Assembly: GCF_003313245.1 (NCBI RefSeq)
Contig: NZ_QJSD01000002.1
Location: 496,001 to 560,000, forward strand
Origin: Primorskyibacter marinus
GTDB lineage: Bacteria > Pseudomonadota > Alphaproteobacteria > Rhodobacterales > Rhodobacteraceae
DNA: 64,000 bases
Reading direction: 5' to 3'
Part shown: one piece after another, positions 36,086-46,005 of the stretch
How positions within the stretch are numbered: position 1 is the stretch's first letter
How the letters are laid out: each line of letters begins with the position of its first letter
Made by a program: the position numbers and the translations under genes
Notes under the pieces: model-generated
The model's database searches: none
Seen by the model: the letters and a program-made list of their open reading frames with translations, nothing else
What the model was told of the DNA's origin: nothing

Positions 36086-36607
36086 TTAGCCGCCGAGCGT
36101 ATCGAGATACGCAATCAGGTCGGCGCGATCTTCGGGCTTCTTGAGGCCGGCAAAGCTCATCTTGGTGCCGGGCGCATAGCCTTTGGGGTTTTCGAGGAAA
36201 CCGTTGAGATGCTCCGGTGTCCAGACATCCGCGACCTTTTCCAGCGCGCCGGAATAGGCAAAGCCATCGACGCTGTCGACTTCGCGGCCGACAACCTGGT
36301 ACAGCGTCGGGCCGGTGCCGTTCGCGTCAGGTTCCACCTTGTGGCAAGCGCGGCACTTGCTGAACACTTTCGCGCCTTTTTCCGGGTCTGCCGCTTCGAG
36401 CAGGACTGCAAAGTCCACCTCTTCTTCGGGCTCCTCTGCGGCGCTGTCGCCACCGGTTTCGATGGCATAGCCCATCGCGTGCTCCTCACCGTGACCGGCT
36501 GGGCCGACATGGTACAGCGATTCCGCAGCCCATTTGCCGACAAGAAAGATCAGCAGGGCCCCGCAGAAAGCGCCGAGTATCTTGGTGAGTGTCATCGTAT
36601 CCAGCAT
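36086..36607 (-). CDS. Membrane-anchored cytochrome c (cytochrome cy / CycM-like)
   Basis: The 173-aa protein has an uncleaved N-terminal helix (ILGAFCGALLIFLVGKWAA), an acidic Pro/Glu linker and a class I cytochrome c domain: CRACH heme site, GTGPTLYQVVGREV, and the axial Met in PGTKMSFAGLKK. Such proteins carry electrons from the bc1 complex to the cbb3 or aa3 oxidase. ATG 36607 is preferred (AGGCGAG upstream), with ATG 36595 as alternative. It diverges from pheA. Confidence 0.92.
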   Translation of the reverse strand: MLDTMTLTKILGAFCGALLIFLVGKWAAESLYHVGPAGHGEEHAMGYAIETGGDSAAEEPEEEVDFAVLLEAADPEKGAKVFSKCRACHKVEPDANGTGPTLYQVVGREVDSVDGFAYSGALEKVADVWTPEHLNGFLENPKGYAPGTKMSFAGLKKPEDRADLIAYLDTLGG

Positions 36608-36726
36608 CGCTCGCCTGTCCGTATGAATAGGGTTTCGGCGCGTATCTACGGGTTCCCCTTCGCTGTGGCAAGGTGTAGAAGCCGCGACCAAACGCCCGAG
36701 AGGGATTAAACCTCAGGATTTTCGAG

Positions 36727-37560
36727 ATGACCAGACGCATAGCCTTCCAGGGGGAACCTGGCGCATATTCCCACCAGGCCTGTCGCCAGGCCCGCCCGGA
36801 GATGGAGGCGCTGGCGTGTCGCACCTTCGAGGACGCGATCGAGGCGGTACGCGGGGGCGATGCCGATCTGGCGATGCTGCCGGTGGAAAATTCCACCTAC
36901 GGGCGGGTTGCGGACATACACTCGCTGCTGCCGGGATCAGGGCTGCACATCATCGACGAGACATTTGTGCGGGTGCATATCAACCTGCTGGCCGTGCCCG
37001 GAACGCAGTTGAGTGCGGTCGAAAGCGCGATGAGCCACACAGTGCTTCTGGGACAATGTCATAAGTTCCTGCGCGAGCACGGCATTCACCGGGTGACTGG
37101 TGCGGATACCGCCGGATCGGCCAAGCATGTGGCCGAGGTGGGCGATGCGAAGATGGGGGCGCTGGCCTCGGAATTGGCGGGCGAGATCTACGGGCTGGAC
37201 GTTCTGGCGCGCCATATCGAGGATGAGGGCAACAATACCACGCGATTCCTGATCATGTCAGCAGAACCGGATATGACACCGCGTGGCGCGCATGGCATGA
37301 TGACATCTTTCGTGTTCCAGGTCCGCAACATTCCGGCGGCGCTGTACAAGGCAATGGGCGGATTTGCGACCAATGGCGTCAACATGACCAAGCTGGAAAG
37401 CTACATGGTGGGGGGGTCTTTCACGGCGACGCAGTTCTATGCCGATATCGAAGGCCATCCCGACGATCCGGCAGTGGCGCTGGCGCTGGACGAATTGGGC
37501 TATTTCACCAGTTATCTGGAAATTCTTGGCGTCTACCCACGCGATTCGCGGCGCGACTGA
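36727..37560 (+). CDS. pheA: Prephenate dehydratase
   Basis: The 277-aa monofunctional enzyme turns prephenate into phenylpyruvate for phenylalanine synthesis. The start RIAFQGEPGAYSHQAC, the NNTTRFLIMS catalytic motif and the C-terminal ACT domain (about 190-277, with NGVNMTKLESYMVGG) are present. There is no fused chorismate mutase. The ACT domain gives feedback control by phenylalanine. The 119-base gap to the divergent cytochrome c gene holds its promoter. Confidence 0.95.
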   Translation: MTRRIAFQGEPGAYSHQACRQARPEMEALACRTFEDAIEAVRGGDADLAMLPVENSTYGRVADIHSLLPGSGLHIIDETFVRVHINLLAVPGTQLSAVESAMSHTVLLGQCHKFLREHGIHRVTGADTAGSAKHVAEVGDAKMGALASELAGEIYGLDVLARHIEDEGNNTTRFLIMSAEPDMTPRGAHGMMTSFVFQVRNIPAALYKAMGGFATNGVNMTKLESYMVGGSFTATQFYADIEGHPDDPAVALALDELGYFTSYLEILGVYPRDSRRD

Positions 37561-37581
37561 CGGGGGCTGTTCCTGAAAGGA

Positions 37582-37634
37582 GCGGCCTTGCGGCCGCACA
37601 GGATGTCTCGCCTCCCGCCTGTCGGGCGGGAGGC
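37582..37634. terminator. Two hairpins between convergent pheA and ogt
   Basis: GCGGCC/GGCCGC (37582-37587 with 37592-37597) and a 10-bp stem GCCTCCCGCC/GGCGGGAGGC (37610-37619 with 37625-37634) lie between the two stop codons. Neither has a T run, but together they could act on transcription from either side. Confidence 0.5.
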
Positions 37635-37687
37635 TCGGCGCGCGTTGCGAGGCGACGTGCAAGTCTGACGTTTTCGCGGGGGATGGG

Positions 37688-38146
37688 TCAGATCAGAAGG
37701 CTGGCGGCACCTTCGTGTTTCAGAAGCCAGACTTTGGTTTCAATGCCATGCCGACCGGAGAAGCCGCCGAGATTGGTCGCTGCAAGGACGCGGTGGCAGG
37801 GGATGATCAGCGAAATCGGGTTGCCGCTGCAAGCCTGCCCGATTGCCTGTGCGGGAACGCCGAGCTCTTTCGCGAGGTCGCCATAGGTGCGGGTTTCGCC
37901 GAAGCGGATGGTCAGCATAGCATTACATGTCTGTTGTTGCAGGCTTGATCCGTCGGGGTTGAGGGGCAGATCGAAACTTGTCAGCTGTCCGTCGAAATAG
38001 GCGGTAACCTGCGCTGCGGCGCGTTGCAGCAAAGGTGTTTGATCCGTGCCGCCGCTGCCCCATTCGCTGCGCGTGATCCGACCATGTTCTTCGGTGATGG
38101 TGAAGGGGCCGGTGGGCGTTTGGACGGTCAGGCTGGGCATGTGCAT
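37688..38146 (-). CDS. ogt: Methylated-DNA-protein-cysteine methyltransferase
   Basis: The 152-aa protein repairs O6-alkylguanine by moving the alkyl group onto its own cysteine. The site IIPCHRVLAATNLGGFSG and RFGETRTYGDLAKELG are intact. There is no fused Ada DNA-binding domain. Two ATGs lie at 38146 and 38140 with no strong ribosome binding site, so the exact start is open. It converges with pheA and is followed upstream by a DMT transporter gene. Confidence 0.93.
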   Translation of the reverse strand: MHMPSLTVQTPTGPFTITEEHGRITRSEWGSGGTDQTPLLQRAAAQVTAYFDGQLTSFDLPLNPDGSSLQQQTCNAMLTIRFGETRTYGDLAKELGVPAQAIGQACSGNPISLIIPCHRVLAATNLGGFSGRHGIETKVWLLKHEGAASLLI

Positions 38147-38182
38147 AAAGTGGCGTCGGAAGCGCCACTTGGCAAGAACGGT

Positions 38183-39019
38183 TCAAAGCCGGGTCAGAAC
38201 GACGCCCGCGATGATCAGCGTGGCGGCAAGCGCCTTGGTGCGGTCAATCCGGTCGCCCATGAAGAGCCAGCCCAGAAGCACGGCGAAGAGGATAGAGGTT
38301 TCGCGCAGCGCGGTCACCAGCGCGATCGGGGCCTGGGTCATGGCCCAGACGGCGATGGCATAGGCCGCGTAGGACCCGGCGGCGGCGAGACAGCCCAGAA
38401 GCCAGTCCCGTTTGCGGGCCTGAAGGACAGAGCGCCCGCGTAGCGCGATGCAGATGGGGGTGAAAAACATTCCGTCGAGGATGAAAAGCCATGCGACATA
38501 CATTGCCGGATTCTCGGAGATCCGCGCGCCCAAGCCGTCCACCAGCGAATAGCCAGCGGTCATTAGCGCCGACCCCAGGGCCAGTGGGACAAGGCGGTGG
38601 CTTTCGCCGCTGGTGAAGACACCGCGGGCCATCATCAGGATGCCGCAGCCCAGAACGGCGATTGCAAGATATTCCAGCGGCAGGATGACGTCGGCGAGCA
38701 GGGCGGCAGAGACCAGCGTCACGACCAGCGGTGCCGCGCCACGGGCGATGGGATAGACGCGGCTGAGATCGCCCTGTTCGTAGGCATAGGCGAGGAACAG
38801 CTTGTAGCCGGAATGGAAGACACCGGAGGCCAGCAACCAGAAGCAGACCTCGGACGAGGGCAGGGGGTGGGCCAGCGCCACGATACCGCCCATGCCCATC
38901 TGCACCAGCGTCAGAATCAGCATCGACGTCATTTTGGACGCGCCGAGTTTGATCAGCGCGTTCCAGCCCGCATGCAGCAGGGCGGCGGCAAGGACCGCGA
39001 GGAATACCGTCAGGCTCAT
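38183..39019 (-). CDS. EamA/DMT superfamily transporter
   Basis: The 278-aa membrane protein has about ten helices in two EamA repeats (for example VFLAVLAAALLHAGWNALIK at the start, and VTALRETSILFAVLLGWLF near the end). The motif VYPIARGAAPLVVTLVSA is typical. Such proteins move amino acids or other metabolites; the substrate is unknown. It lies 34 bases after ileS on the same strand. Confidence 0.85.
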   Translation of the reverse strand: MSLTVFLAVLAAALLHAGWNALIKLGASKMTSMLILTLVQMGMGGIVALAHPLPSSEVCFWLLASGVFHSGYKLFLAYAYEQGDLSRVYPIARGAAPLVVTLVSAALLADVILPLEYLAIAVLGCGILMMARGVFTSGESHRLVPLALGSALMTAGYSLVDGLGARISENPAMYVAWLFILDGMFFTPICIALRGRSVLQARKRDWLLGCLAAAGSYAAYAIAVWAMTQAPIALVTALRETSILFAVLLGWLFMGDRIDRTKALAATLIIAGVVLTRL

Positions 39020-39053
39020 CGCGGTCCGCCTTTCGTTTCAGCGCGTCGGCGCG

Positions 39054-42023
39054 TCAGCCCAGTGCCGCGTCACAACGTGCGCAGGTGCCCGGATGCTTGT
39101 GGGTGCCGACATCCGGCAGGATCTTCCAGCAGCGTTGGCATTTCTCGCCTTCAGCCTTTTCGAACACCACGCCCACGCCGTCGATTTCCGGCAGGCGGAA
39201 GGATTCGCCGGGCTGTGGATCGCCAGTCAGGGAGATCGCTGAGGTGATGCAGATATCGTCGAAATTGACGGATTTCAGCGCCGCCAGCATGTCCTTGTCG
39301 CGCACATGCACGACCGGGGCGGCCTCCAGCGAGGCACCGATCACCTTGTCGGTACGCTGCACTTCAAGCGCGGCGGTCACGGCCCGGCGGGCCTGACGGA
39401 CGCTGGCCCATTTGGCGGCCAGCGGTTCGTCCAGCCAATCGGCTGGCGTGTCCGGGAAATCGGTCAGGTGGACAGAGCTTTCCTCGCCGCCGAAGCGTTC
39501 CAGCCAGACCTCCTCCATCGTGAAGACGAGAACCGGCGCCAGCCAGCTTGTCAGGCGGTGGAACAGGATGTCCAGCACCGTGCGCGCGGCACGGCGGCGG
39601 TCTGTGTCGCCGTCGCAATAGAGCACGTCCTTGCGGATATCGAAGTAGAAGGAGGACAAATCCACCGTGGCGAAGTTGAACAGGGCCTGGAACACGCCCT
39701 GGAAGTCGAATTCCGCATAGCCCTTGCGGACCCGGTGATCGAGCTCGGCCAGACGGTGCAGCACCCAGCGTTCCAATTCCGGCATATCAGCAGGGGCGGT
39801 GCGGTCGGATTCCTCGAAATGCGACAGCGCGCCCAGCATGAAGCGCATGGTGTTGCGCAAGCGGCGATAGCTGTCTGCCGTGCCTTTCAGGATTTCCGGC
39901 CCGATGCGCTGATCGGCGGTATAATCGGCCTGTGCCACCCAGAGCCGCAGAATATCTGCGCCGTATTGCTTGACCACATCGTCAGGCGCGATGGTGTTGC
40001 CCAGCGATTTGGACATCTTGTTGCCCTTGCCGTCCAGCGTGAACCCATGCGTGACGACGTTGCGATAGGGGGCGCGTCCGATGGTGCCGCAGGCTTGCAG
40101 CATGGAGGAATGGAACCAGCCGCGATGCTGATCGGTGCCTTCCATATAGACATCGGCGATACCGTCTTCGGTGCCGTCCTCACGGTCGCGCAGCACAAAG
40201 GCGTGGGTGGAGCCGGAATCGAACCACACATCGAGGATGTCGAAGACCTGATCCCATTCGGCGGGGTCATAATCGCTGCCGAGGAAACGTTCTTTCGCGC
40301 CGGGCTTGTACCAGGCGTCGGCACCTTCGGCCTCAAACGCTTCAAGGATACGGGCGTTGACGGCCTCATCGCGCAGCAGGAAACCTTCGTCGGTGGGCAG
40401 CACGCCCTTCCGGGTAAAGCATGTCAGCGGCACGCCCCAGGCGCGTTGGCGCGACAGAACCCAATCGGGGCGAACCTCGATCATCGAAAACAGGCGGTTG
40501 CGGCCGGTCTGCGGCGTCCATTTCACCAGTTCGTCGATAGAGGTCAGCGCGCGTTCACGGATGGTCTTGCCGTAAGTGTCCTGCCCGTCGCCAACCTCGC
40601 GGTCGATGGCGGCGAACCATTGTGGCGTGTTGCGGAAGATCACCGGTGCCTTGGACCGCCAGCTATGCGGATAGCTGTGGGTCACACGGCCACGGGCGAT
40701 CAGCCCGCCCACCTCGACCAGCTTGGCAATGACGGTGGGGTTGGCCTTGCCTTCCTTGCCCTTGCGGTCGAACACTTGAAGGCCGGCAAAGAACGGCACA
40801 TGCGGCAGGAATTCGGATTCCTCGCCCACATTATGCGTCATCCGGTCCAGCCAGTTACGCTGCATGAAACATTCAAAGTCATCTGCACCGTGGCTTGGGG
40901 CGGTGTGAACGAAACCTGTGCCAGCCTCGTCGGTCACATGGTCGCCGTCGATCATCGGCACGTCGTAATCCCAGAAGCCGTCCGCCCCGTCCACGCCCGC
41001 AAAGGGGTGGGCCAGCGTCAGAGTGGACAGCTCCTCTGCCGATACATCCCGCAGGCGGCGATACATCGTGTCGTCCAGACGTGCGCTGCTCAGCACATCT
41101 TCTGCCAGCGCATCGGCCAGCAGATAGCGGTCGCCGATCTTGCACCAGCATTCCTCGGGGGTGCCGGTGACTTCATACAGGCCGTAGTTGATCTTGGGGT
41201 TGTAAGCGACGGCCTTGTTGGACGGGATCGTCCAGGGCGTCGTTGTCCAGATCACCACTTTGGCCGTCAGCAGGTCCGACGAGGCGAGCACGGAATCGGC
41301 ACCCGCATAGTCGTCATCCTCGCCTTCGGGCATGGTGAAATCACCGCCCGAGACGACCTTGAACGGCACCCAGATCGTATGGCTTTTGTGATCGTGATAC
41401 TCGATCTCGGCCTCGGCCAGCGCGGTCTTTTCGACCGGAGACCACATCACCGGCTTGGAGCCCTGATACAGCGTGCCATTCATCAGGAATTTCTGGAAAT
41501 CCTCGGCGATGATCCGTTCGGCCCGGAAATCCATTGTCAGGTAGGGGCGTTCCCACTTGCCGGTGATGCCCAGACGTTTGAATTCGTCGCGCTGCACGTC
41601 GATCCAGCCCTCGGCGAACCGGCGGCATTCCTGACGGAAATCGACGACATCGACCTCGTCCTTGTTCTTGCCCTTGGCGCGGTATTGTTCCTCGATCTTC
41701 CATTCGATCGGCAAGCCGTGGCAGTCCCAGCCGGGAATATAGCGCGCGTCGCGGCCCATCATCTGGTGGCTGCGCACGATCATGTCCTTGATCGTCTTGT
41801 TCAGCGCGTGACCGATATGCAGATGGCCGTTGGCATAGGGGGGACCGTCATGCAGCGTGAACGGGGTCCGGTCCCCGGCATTTTCGCGCAGGCGGTCATA
41901 GATGCCGATTTTCTCCCAGCGGGCCAGCCATTCAGGTTCTCGTTTGGGCAGTCCCGCGCGCATCGGGAAATCGGTTTTCGGAAGGTTCAGCGTAGCTTTA
42001 TAGTCGGGCGTCTCGGCGCACAT
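39054..42023 (-). CDS. ileS: Isoleucyl-tRNA synthetase
   Basis: The 989-aa class I synthetase charges tRNA-Ile. Visible motifs: PPYANGHLHIGHAL (HIGH), the CP1 editing domain (about 200-420, with WTTTPWTIPSNKAVAYNP), GNKMSKSLGN (KMSKS), and a C-terminal zinc finger CQRCWKIL with CARC. A 30-residue insert near 210-240 (GEDDDYAGADSVL) is common in alphaproteobacteria. It starts with ATG 42023. Confidence 0.96.
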   Translation of the reverse strand: MCAETPDYKATLNLPKTDFPMRAGLPKREPEWLARWEKIGIYDRLRENAGDRTPFTLHDGPPYANGHLHIGHALNKTIKDMIVRSHQMMGRDARYIPGWDCHGLPIEWKIEEQYRAKGKNKDEVDVVDFRQECRRFAEGWIDVQRDEFKRLGITGKWERPYLTMDFRAERIIAEDFQKFLMNGTLYQGSKPVMWSPVEKTALAEAEIEYHDHKSHTIWVPFKVVSGGDFTMPEGEDDDYAGADSVLASSDLLTAKVVIWTTTPWTIPSNKAVAYNPKINYGLYEVTGTPEECWCKIGDRYLLADALAEDVLSSARLDDTMYRRLRDVSAEELSTLTLAHPFAGVDGADGFWDYDVPMIDGDHVTDEAGTGFVHTAPSHGADDFECFMQRNWLDRMTHNVGEESEFLPHVPFFAGLQVFDRKGKEGKANPTVIAKLVEVGGLIARGRVTHSYPHSWRSKAPVIFRNTPQWFAAIDREVGDGQDTYGKTIRERALTSIDELVKWTPQTGRNRLFSMIEVRPDWVLSRQRAWGVPLTCFTRKGVLPTDEGFLLRDEAVNARILEAFEAEGADAWYKPGAKERFLGSDYDPAEWDQVFDILDVWFDSGSTHAFVLRDREDGTEDGIADVYMEGTDQHRGWFHSSMLQACGTIGRAPYRNVVTHGFTLDGKGNKMSKSLGNTIAPDDVVKQYGADILRLWVAQADYTADQRIGPEILKGTADSYRRLRNTMRFMLGALSHFEESDRTAPADMPELERWVLHRLAELDHRVRKGYAEFDFQGVFQALFNFATVDLSSFYFDIRKDVLYCDGDTDRRRAARTVLDILFHRLTSWLAPVLVFTMEEVWLERFGGEESSVHLTDFPDTPADWLDEPLAAKWASVRQARRAVTAALEVQRTDKVIGASLEAAPVVHVRDKDMLAALKSVNFDDICITSAISLTGDPQPGESFRLPEIDGVGVVFEKAEGEKCQRCWKILPDVGTHKHPGTCARCDAALG

Positions 42024-42510
42024 CTTGGGCGTCCTTGAAAATCGTGTGAATTGTCTGGAAGGTCAGGGGCGGCGCGGCAGTGCATACGCCTTGTCCCGGC
42101 GGCTCGCGTGTCAGAGCGCCGGGCATATAATTCGAATGATGATCGCGAGGCCATGCGTCATGAGGCAGGTTATAGGCGCGCGATGCGCGGGCGTCCAGTG
42201 GCCGTGTCACCTGACTGGATCAGGCGATGACGACAGCCTGACCCGCATGTGTTTGCGCATCTTCTGGCGCAACTGGCGGAAAACGGCGCGCGGAGACGGT
42301 GGTTGCGGCAATGTCCCGCCGGTTCCGGCGGCTGCCACTGACGCGGCAAGAGTCGGCGCATGGGGTGCCGCGTTTTCGGCAGGGTCTGGCCGATCCGTGA
42401 CGATTGCAAAACGGCGTCGAACCATTCGGCCATCTGCGCGCTTTGCTTACAAGCGGTCGGACTTTCATGGGAACGCCTCATTCGACCGCATCCAATGAAG
42501 GAGAACCCAG
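42024..42510. other. Gene-free stretch upstream of ileS
   Basis: The 487 bases between the ileS start and the next gene hold overlapping open frames on both strands (for example plus 42025-42498, minus 42170-42481) with no ribosome binding site and implausible Cys/Arg-rich sequence. No T-box or other riboswitch fold was recognised. The promoters of ileS and the following gene should lie here. Confidence 0.5.
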
Positions 42511-42906
42511 ATGGCCTATAAAGAGACAGATACTCACCTGCGCGAGCCGCGCGAAATCCGCACGACCCGGTCCGGCGGCAACGTCGTGATCGCCCTTGTC
42601 GTCGCAGTTGTGGTGATCATTGCCGTGCTGGTCGGTGCCTCGTTGATCAGCGGTTCGCCAGAACCCGCGCCGGTCCTGACAGATCCGCCCGCGCCCGCAA
42701 GCACCCCGATGATCGAGAGCGGTGCCGATGCGACTGCACCAGCGGCAAACGGCAATGGTGAGGCCGCAGCGCCGGTGACGGAGACTGGCAATACCCAAGC
42801 CACGACAAACGGTGCCGAGGCAGGGGGATCAGCGACGGCGGCCGACGACGCGGCCCCGGCTGACAATGGCGTCGCTGCCGAGGAACAACCAGCGCCTGCC
42901 GAGTAA
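42511..42906 (+). CDS. Small single-helix membrane protein with Ala/Pro/Glu-rich tail
   Basis: The 131-aa protein has a charged cytoplasmic start (KETDTHLREPREIRTTRSGG), one helix (VVIALVVAVVVIIAVLVGASLI) and a disordered tail of Ala, Pro, Thr, Gly and Glu. AAGGAG lies seven bases before the ATG. I do not recognise a family. The tail likely reaches into the periplasm. It stands alone between ileS and the YcjX operon, followed by 230 bases without a clear gene. Confidence 0.7.
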   Translation: MAYKETDTHLREPREIRTTRSGGNVVIALVVAVVVIIAVLVGASLISGSPEPAPVLTDPPAPASTPMIESGADATAPAANGNGEAAAPVTETGNTQATTNGAEAGGSATAADDAAPADNGVAAEEQPAPAE

Positions 42907-43139
42907 TTCGGTTGCCAATGGCGATGCTGTAGATACGCAGCGTTTGCCATTCGAGAATTGCCCGTAAAGATCAAGCGGGGTGCATTCGGATGATGCGCCC
43001 CGCGCTCTGCTGGTTGCTGGCGGCGGAACAAGCAGAACCCTGCTGCTAACCGACGGCTCCGCACGGATACCCTGCCAGGATCCGCCACCGATGCCGTTCG
43101 GCACACGGACCAGCCCTGCCATGTCTGCGGATGCAAGCG

Positions 43140-44147
43140 TCAGTCCTTGTCCTGCCGGAATAATCCGGTCAGCGCGGATTTGACCATACTGCGCACCGGT
43201 GGGCGTGGTTCGCGGGTGAAGGGCAGCGGGCGGCAGACCTCCATCGCCGCGGCACCGACACGGGCGGTCAGCGCGCCGTTGATCAAGCCTTCGCCAAACC
43301 GCCGCGACAGTTTTGCAAGTAGTCCGCCGCCCAACACCGGTTCCAGCATGTCGTCGCCCACCGCCACCGCACCGGTGGCAACCAGATGCGCCATCACGGC
43401 GCGGGTCAGTCGCCAGCTTCCCAAAGTGCCCGACCGGCCGCCATAAATCTCGGCAATGCGCCGGATCATCCGGATATTGGCCGTAAGCGCCGACGCGACA
43501 TCCGCCAAAGCCAGCGGCACCAGCGCGGTGACAGTGGCCACCTGACGGGCCGCGGCCTCGACCTCGGCTCGGGCGGCGCGATCCAGGGGACGCAGAAGTT
43601 CTGCTTCGGCCAGCCCCAGCAGGGCACCTGCGTCAAACTGCTCTGCCCCCAAATCCTCGACGCGTTGTCGGCCCCAGAGGGTATCCTCACGCCCCGAATA
43701 AAGCGCGGTCAGCTCCTTGATGACAATTCGCGCGCCGCCAAGGTCATCCTCTGCCAGCGCCTGCGCTGCGCGCCGGTGCAGCTTGTCAATTCGCGCCAGC
43801 CGCGAAAAGACCGACAGTTCCTTGATCGCAATCGCCAGCAGCACCAGCACAAACAGACCAAATAGCACAGTCACCGCCCAGCCCAGCAGCGGCACCCGCG
43901 CAATGAGACCAGCGGCAAAGTTCCACGCCGCCACCGAAACCACGGTGCCGATGACCGCCATCAACAGCCCCCAGAACCACCGTGCCAAGGGCGAGGAACG
44001 CCGACCGGCAAGCGCCGCGACCGTCGCCATTGCCTGACCGCGCGGGCCGGGTTCGCCCGTGTCGGGCACCGGCGGGGCTTCGGCGGGCGAAGGCCCGCTA
44101 CCCTTGCCATCAAGGTCGATCAGTACAGGGCCATCCCGGTCACTCAT
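43140..44147 (-). CDS. YcjF/TIGR01620-family membrane protein (DUF697)
   Basis: The 335-aa protein has an N-terminal Pro/Gly region, two helices (WFWGLLMAVIGTVVSVAAWNFA and GWAVTVLFGLFVLVLLAIA) and a C-terminal DUF697 domain (about 230-325, with RNIRMIRRIAEIYGGR-like TANIRMIRRIAEIYGGRSG). YcjF pairs with YcjX in a stress response linked to the phage-shock system. Here a GNAT gene sits between them. Its ATG overlaps the GNAT stop by four bases. Confidence 0.87.
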   Translation of the reverse strand: MSDRDGPVLIDLDGKGSGPSPAEAPPVPDTGEPGPRGQAMATVAALAGRRSSPLARWFWGLLMAVIGTVVSVAAWNFAAGLIARVPLLGWAVTVLFGLFVLVLLAIAIKELSVFSRLARIDKLHRRAAQALAEDDLGGARIVIKELTALYSGREDTLWGRQRVEDLGAEQFDAGALLGLAEAELLRPLDRAARAEVEAAARQVATVTALVPLALADVASALTANIRMIRRIAEIYGGRSGTLGSWRLTRAVMAHLVATGAVAVGDDMLEPVLGGGLLAKLSRRFGEGLINGALTARVGAAAMEVCRPLPFTREPRPPVRSMVKSALTGLFRQDKD

Positions 44148-44593
44148 TTCTTGCCCTTTCGCCTCCAGATATAAGTGATATCAGGCAGCTTTTCTTCATT
44201 CGAATGGCCGTCGGTTCGGCTGTCCTCGATGAAACCCTCGCGAAGGTAGAATCGCTGCGCCGCGATATTATGCTGGAAGGTCCAGAGTTTCAGCCTGTCG
44301 CGGCCAATCTTGGCGTCATCCAACAACATGCGCCCGACCCCGGATCCGCGTGCCTGCGCGCTGACGTAAAGCGCGTGGACATAACCCTCTTGCCGGGCAA
44401 TGAACCCCAACACCAACCGGTCCTCACAGGCGACGGTCACCCATCCGCAATCGATCATCTTGGCGCAATAGCTGATATCCTCGGCCGCGGAATGCAGGTG
44501 CGGCTTCCAATCGTTGGCGGCGTTGCCATCGCTCATCAACCCACCGATCTTGCCTGCATCCAACGATCGGGCCGGGCGCAGGATGATCGTCAT
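44144..44593 (-). CDS. GNAT family N-acetyltransferase
   Basis: The 149-aa protein has the GNAT acetyl-CoA motif VSAQARGSGVGRMLLDDAK and the following NIAAQRFYLREGF strand. Substrate unknown. ATG 44593 overlaps the ycjX stop by four bases, and its own stop overlaps the DUF697 gene, so all three are tightly coupled. An acetyltransferase inserted between YcjX and YcjF suggests it acts in the same process, but this is inference. Confidence 0.85.
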   Translation of the reverse strand: MTIILRPARSLDAGKIGGLMSDGNAANDWKPHLHSAAEDISYCAKMIDCGWVTVACEDRLVLGFIARQEGYVHALYVSAQARGSGVGRMLLDDAKIGRDRLKLWTFQHNIAAQRFYLREGFIEDSRTDGHSNEEKLPDITYIWRRKGKK

Positions 44594-46005
44594 AGCCGGT
44601 CTCCGAACAGGAATTGTGCGGCCTTGTCCAGCCGGATATGCGGCGGGCCTTCGTCCGGTTTCAGGGTCAGCGGCGCGGGGGCGAACCGCATGATCTGGTA
44701 ATCCTGATCCAGCCACGCATCGGCTCCCTGACGCGCGGGCCCCAGCAGATGACCGGGATCGTCGGGCAGGGCACCGGGGTAGAACGCCGCCTCTTTTCCG
44801 CTGTCGAGCAACCGCCCACGCACGCAATTCAGCGTCCGCCCGTCATGCTGGATCGTTTCCTCGACCGTGGCGCGCAGCGCGGCCAGCGACATGGCAGAGG
44901 TTTCCGCCCCGGCAAAGCGTGCACGGTCGCGGGCTTCGCGCGTCAGCGCCTCCATGATCGCGGTCAGGCGGGCATGTTGGGTGTGATGCAGGTGGTCGGC
45001 CTTGGTGGCGGCAAACAGGATCTTCTCTACCCGTTTGCCGCGGAAAATCTGTGTCAGAAAGGCGTTCCGACCGGGCCGGAAAGACGACAGGATATCCGCC
45101 ATCGCCAACCGCATATCCTCGACCGCGGCGGGGCCGGAATGGATTGCGCCAAGCGCATCGACCAGCACCACCTGTCGGTCGATCCGGGCGAAGTGGTCGC
45201 GGAAAAAGGGCCGCACGACCCGCGCCTTATAGGCCTCGTAGCGCCGCTCCATCTCGCGCCACAGCGATTTTCGCGGCGCTCCGCCGGGATCGGGCAGCGG
45301 TGCAAATGTCAACACCGGAGATCCCGCCAGATCCCCCGGCAGCAAAAAGCGCCCCGGCGTGCAATCGGAATAGCCATCCTGCCGCGCCTGGGTCAGATAG
45401 CCAGTGAAACTGCGGGCAAGCGCCTGCGCGTCGGTTTCGTGCAATTCCGCAGCGGCATCAGTTCCACCGGAGAGCGCGATGAACTCCGCCGCCTGTTCGC
45501 GTCGGGTGATCCGGTCCAAGGTCTCGCGTGACCAATCGGCATAGGATTTCTCCATCAACCCCAGATCCAGCAGCCATTCGCCGGGATAATCCACGATGTC
45601 CAGATGCACTGTCCGTGGCCCCTGCAAACCGGCCAGCAACCCGCTGGGCTGTACCCGCAAGGACAGGCGCAGTTCCGAGATCATCCGCGTGCTGTCGGGC
45701 CAATGCGGTTCGCGCGCCGTCAAGGCGGCCAGATGCGTCTCGTATTCAAAACGGGGCAGGGTGTCGTTGGGCTGCGGCTGCAAATAGGCGGTGGTGATGC
45801 GCCCGTCAGCCGCCGCCAGCAACTGCGGCATCCGGCCCCGGTCCAGCAGGTTCGCGACCAGCGACGTGATGAACACGGTCTTGCCCGCCCGCGCCAGGCC
45901 GGTGACGCCCAGCCGGATCACCGGTTCCGAAAACGGGCTGGCCAAGCTGTCCGCCAAGGTCTCGACCCCGCGCGTCAAACCGTCTGCCAGCGTCGAGATT
46001 ACCAC
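44590..46005 (-). CDS. YcjX-like P-loop NTPase
   Basis: The 471-aa protein has Walker [20 protein letters not shown] and matches the YcjX/DUF463 family: [15 protein letters not shown] (Walker B-like), [16 protein letters not shown] and [17 protein letters not shown]. YcjX is a predicted GTPase/ATPase tied to envelope stress. The start is GTG 46005, with AGGGGCAGG just upstream; the frame extends to 46320 but that part is not YcjX-like and runs into truA. First gene of a three-gene operon. It diverges from truA. Confidence 0.88.
   Translation of the reverse strand: MVISTLADGLTRGVETLADSLASPFSEPVIRLGVTGLARAGKTVFITSLVANLLDRGRMPQLLAAADGRITTAYLQPQPNDTLPRFEYETHLAALTAREPHWPDSTRMISELRLSLRVQPSGLLAGLQGPRTVHLDIVDYPGEWLLDLGLMEKSYADWSRETLDRITRREQAAEFIALSGGTDAAAELHETDAQALARSFTGYLTQARQDGYSDCTPGRFLLPGDLAGSPVLTFAPLPDPGGAPRKSLWREMERRYEAYKARVVRPFFRDHFARIDRQVVLVDALGAIHSGPAAVEDMRLAMADILSSFRPGRNAFLTQIFRGKRVEKILFAATKADHLHHTQHARLTAIMEALTREARDRARFAGAETSAMSLAALRATVEETIQHDGRTLNCVRGRLLDSGKEAAFYPGALPDDPGHLLGPARQGADAWLDQDYQIMRFAPAPLTLKPDEGPPHIRLDKAAQFLFGDRL

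Noticed and set aside
39306-42038. A 910-codon open frame on the plus strand opposite ileS.
   Set aside because: It is antisense to a certain ileS gene; long open antisense frames are common in GC-rich genomes, and the predicted protein shows no known motif.
42025-42498. Overlapping frames on both strands upstream of ileS.
   Set aside because: No ribosome binding site, Cys/Arg-rich implausible composition and mutually overlapping frames; no T-box stem recognised either.
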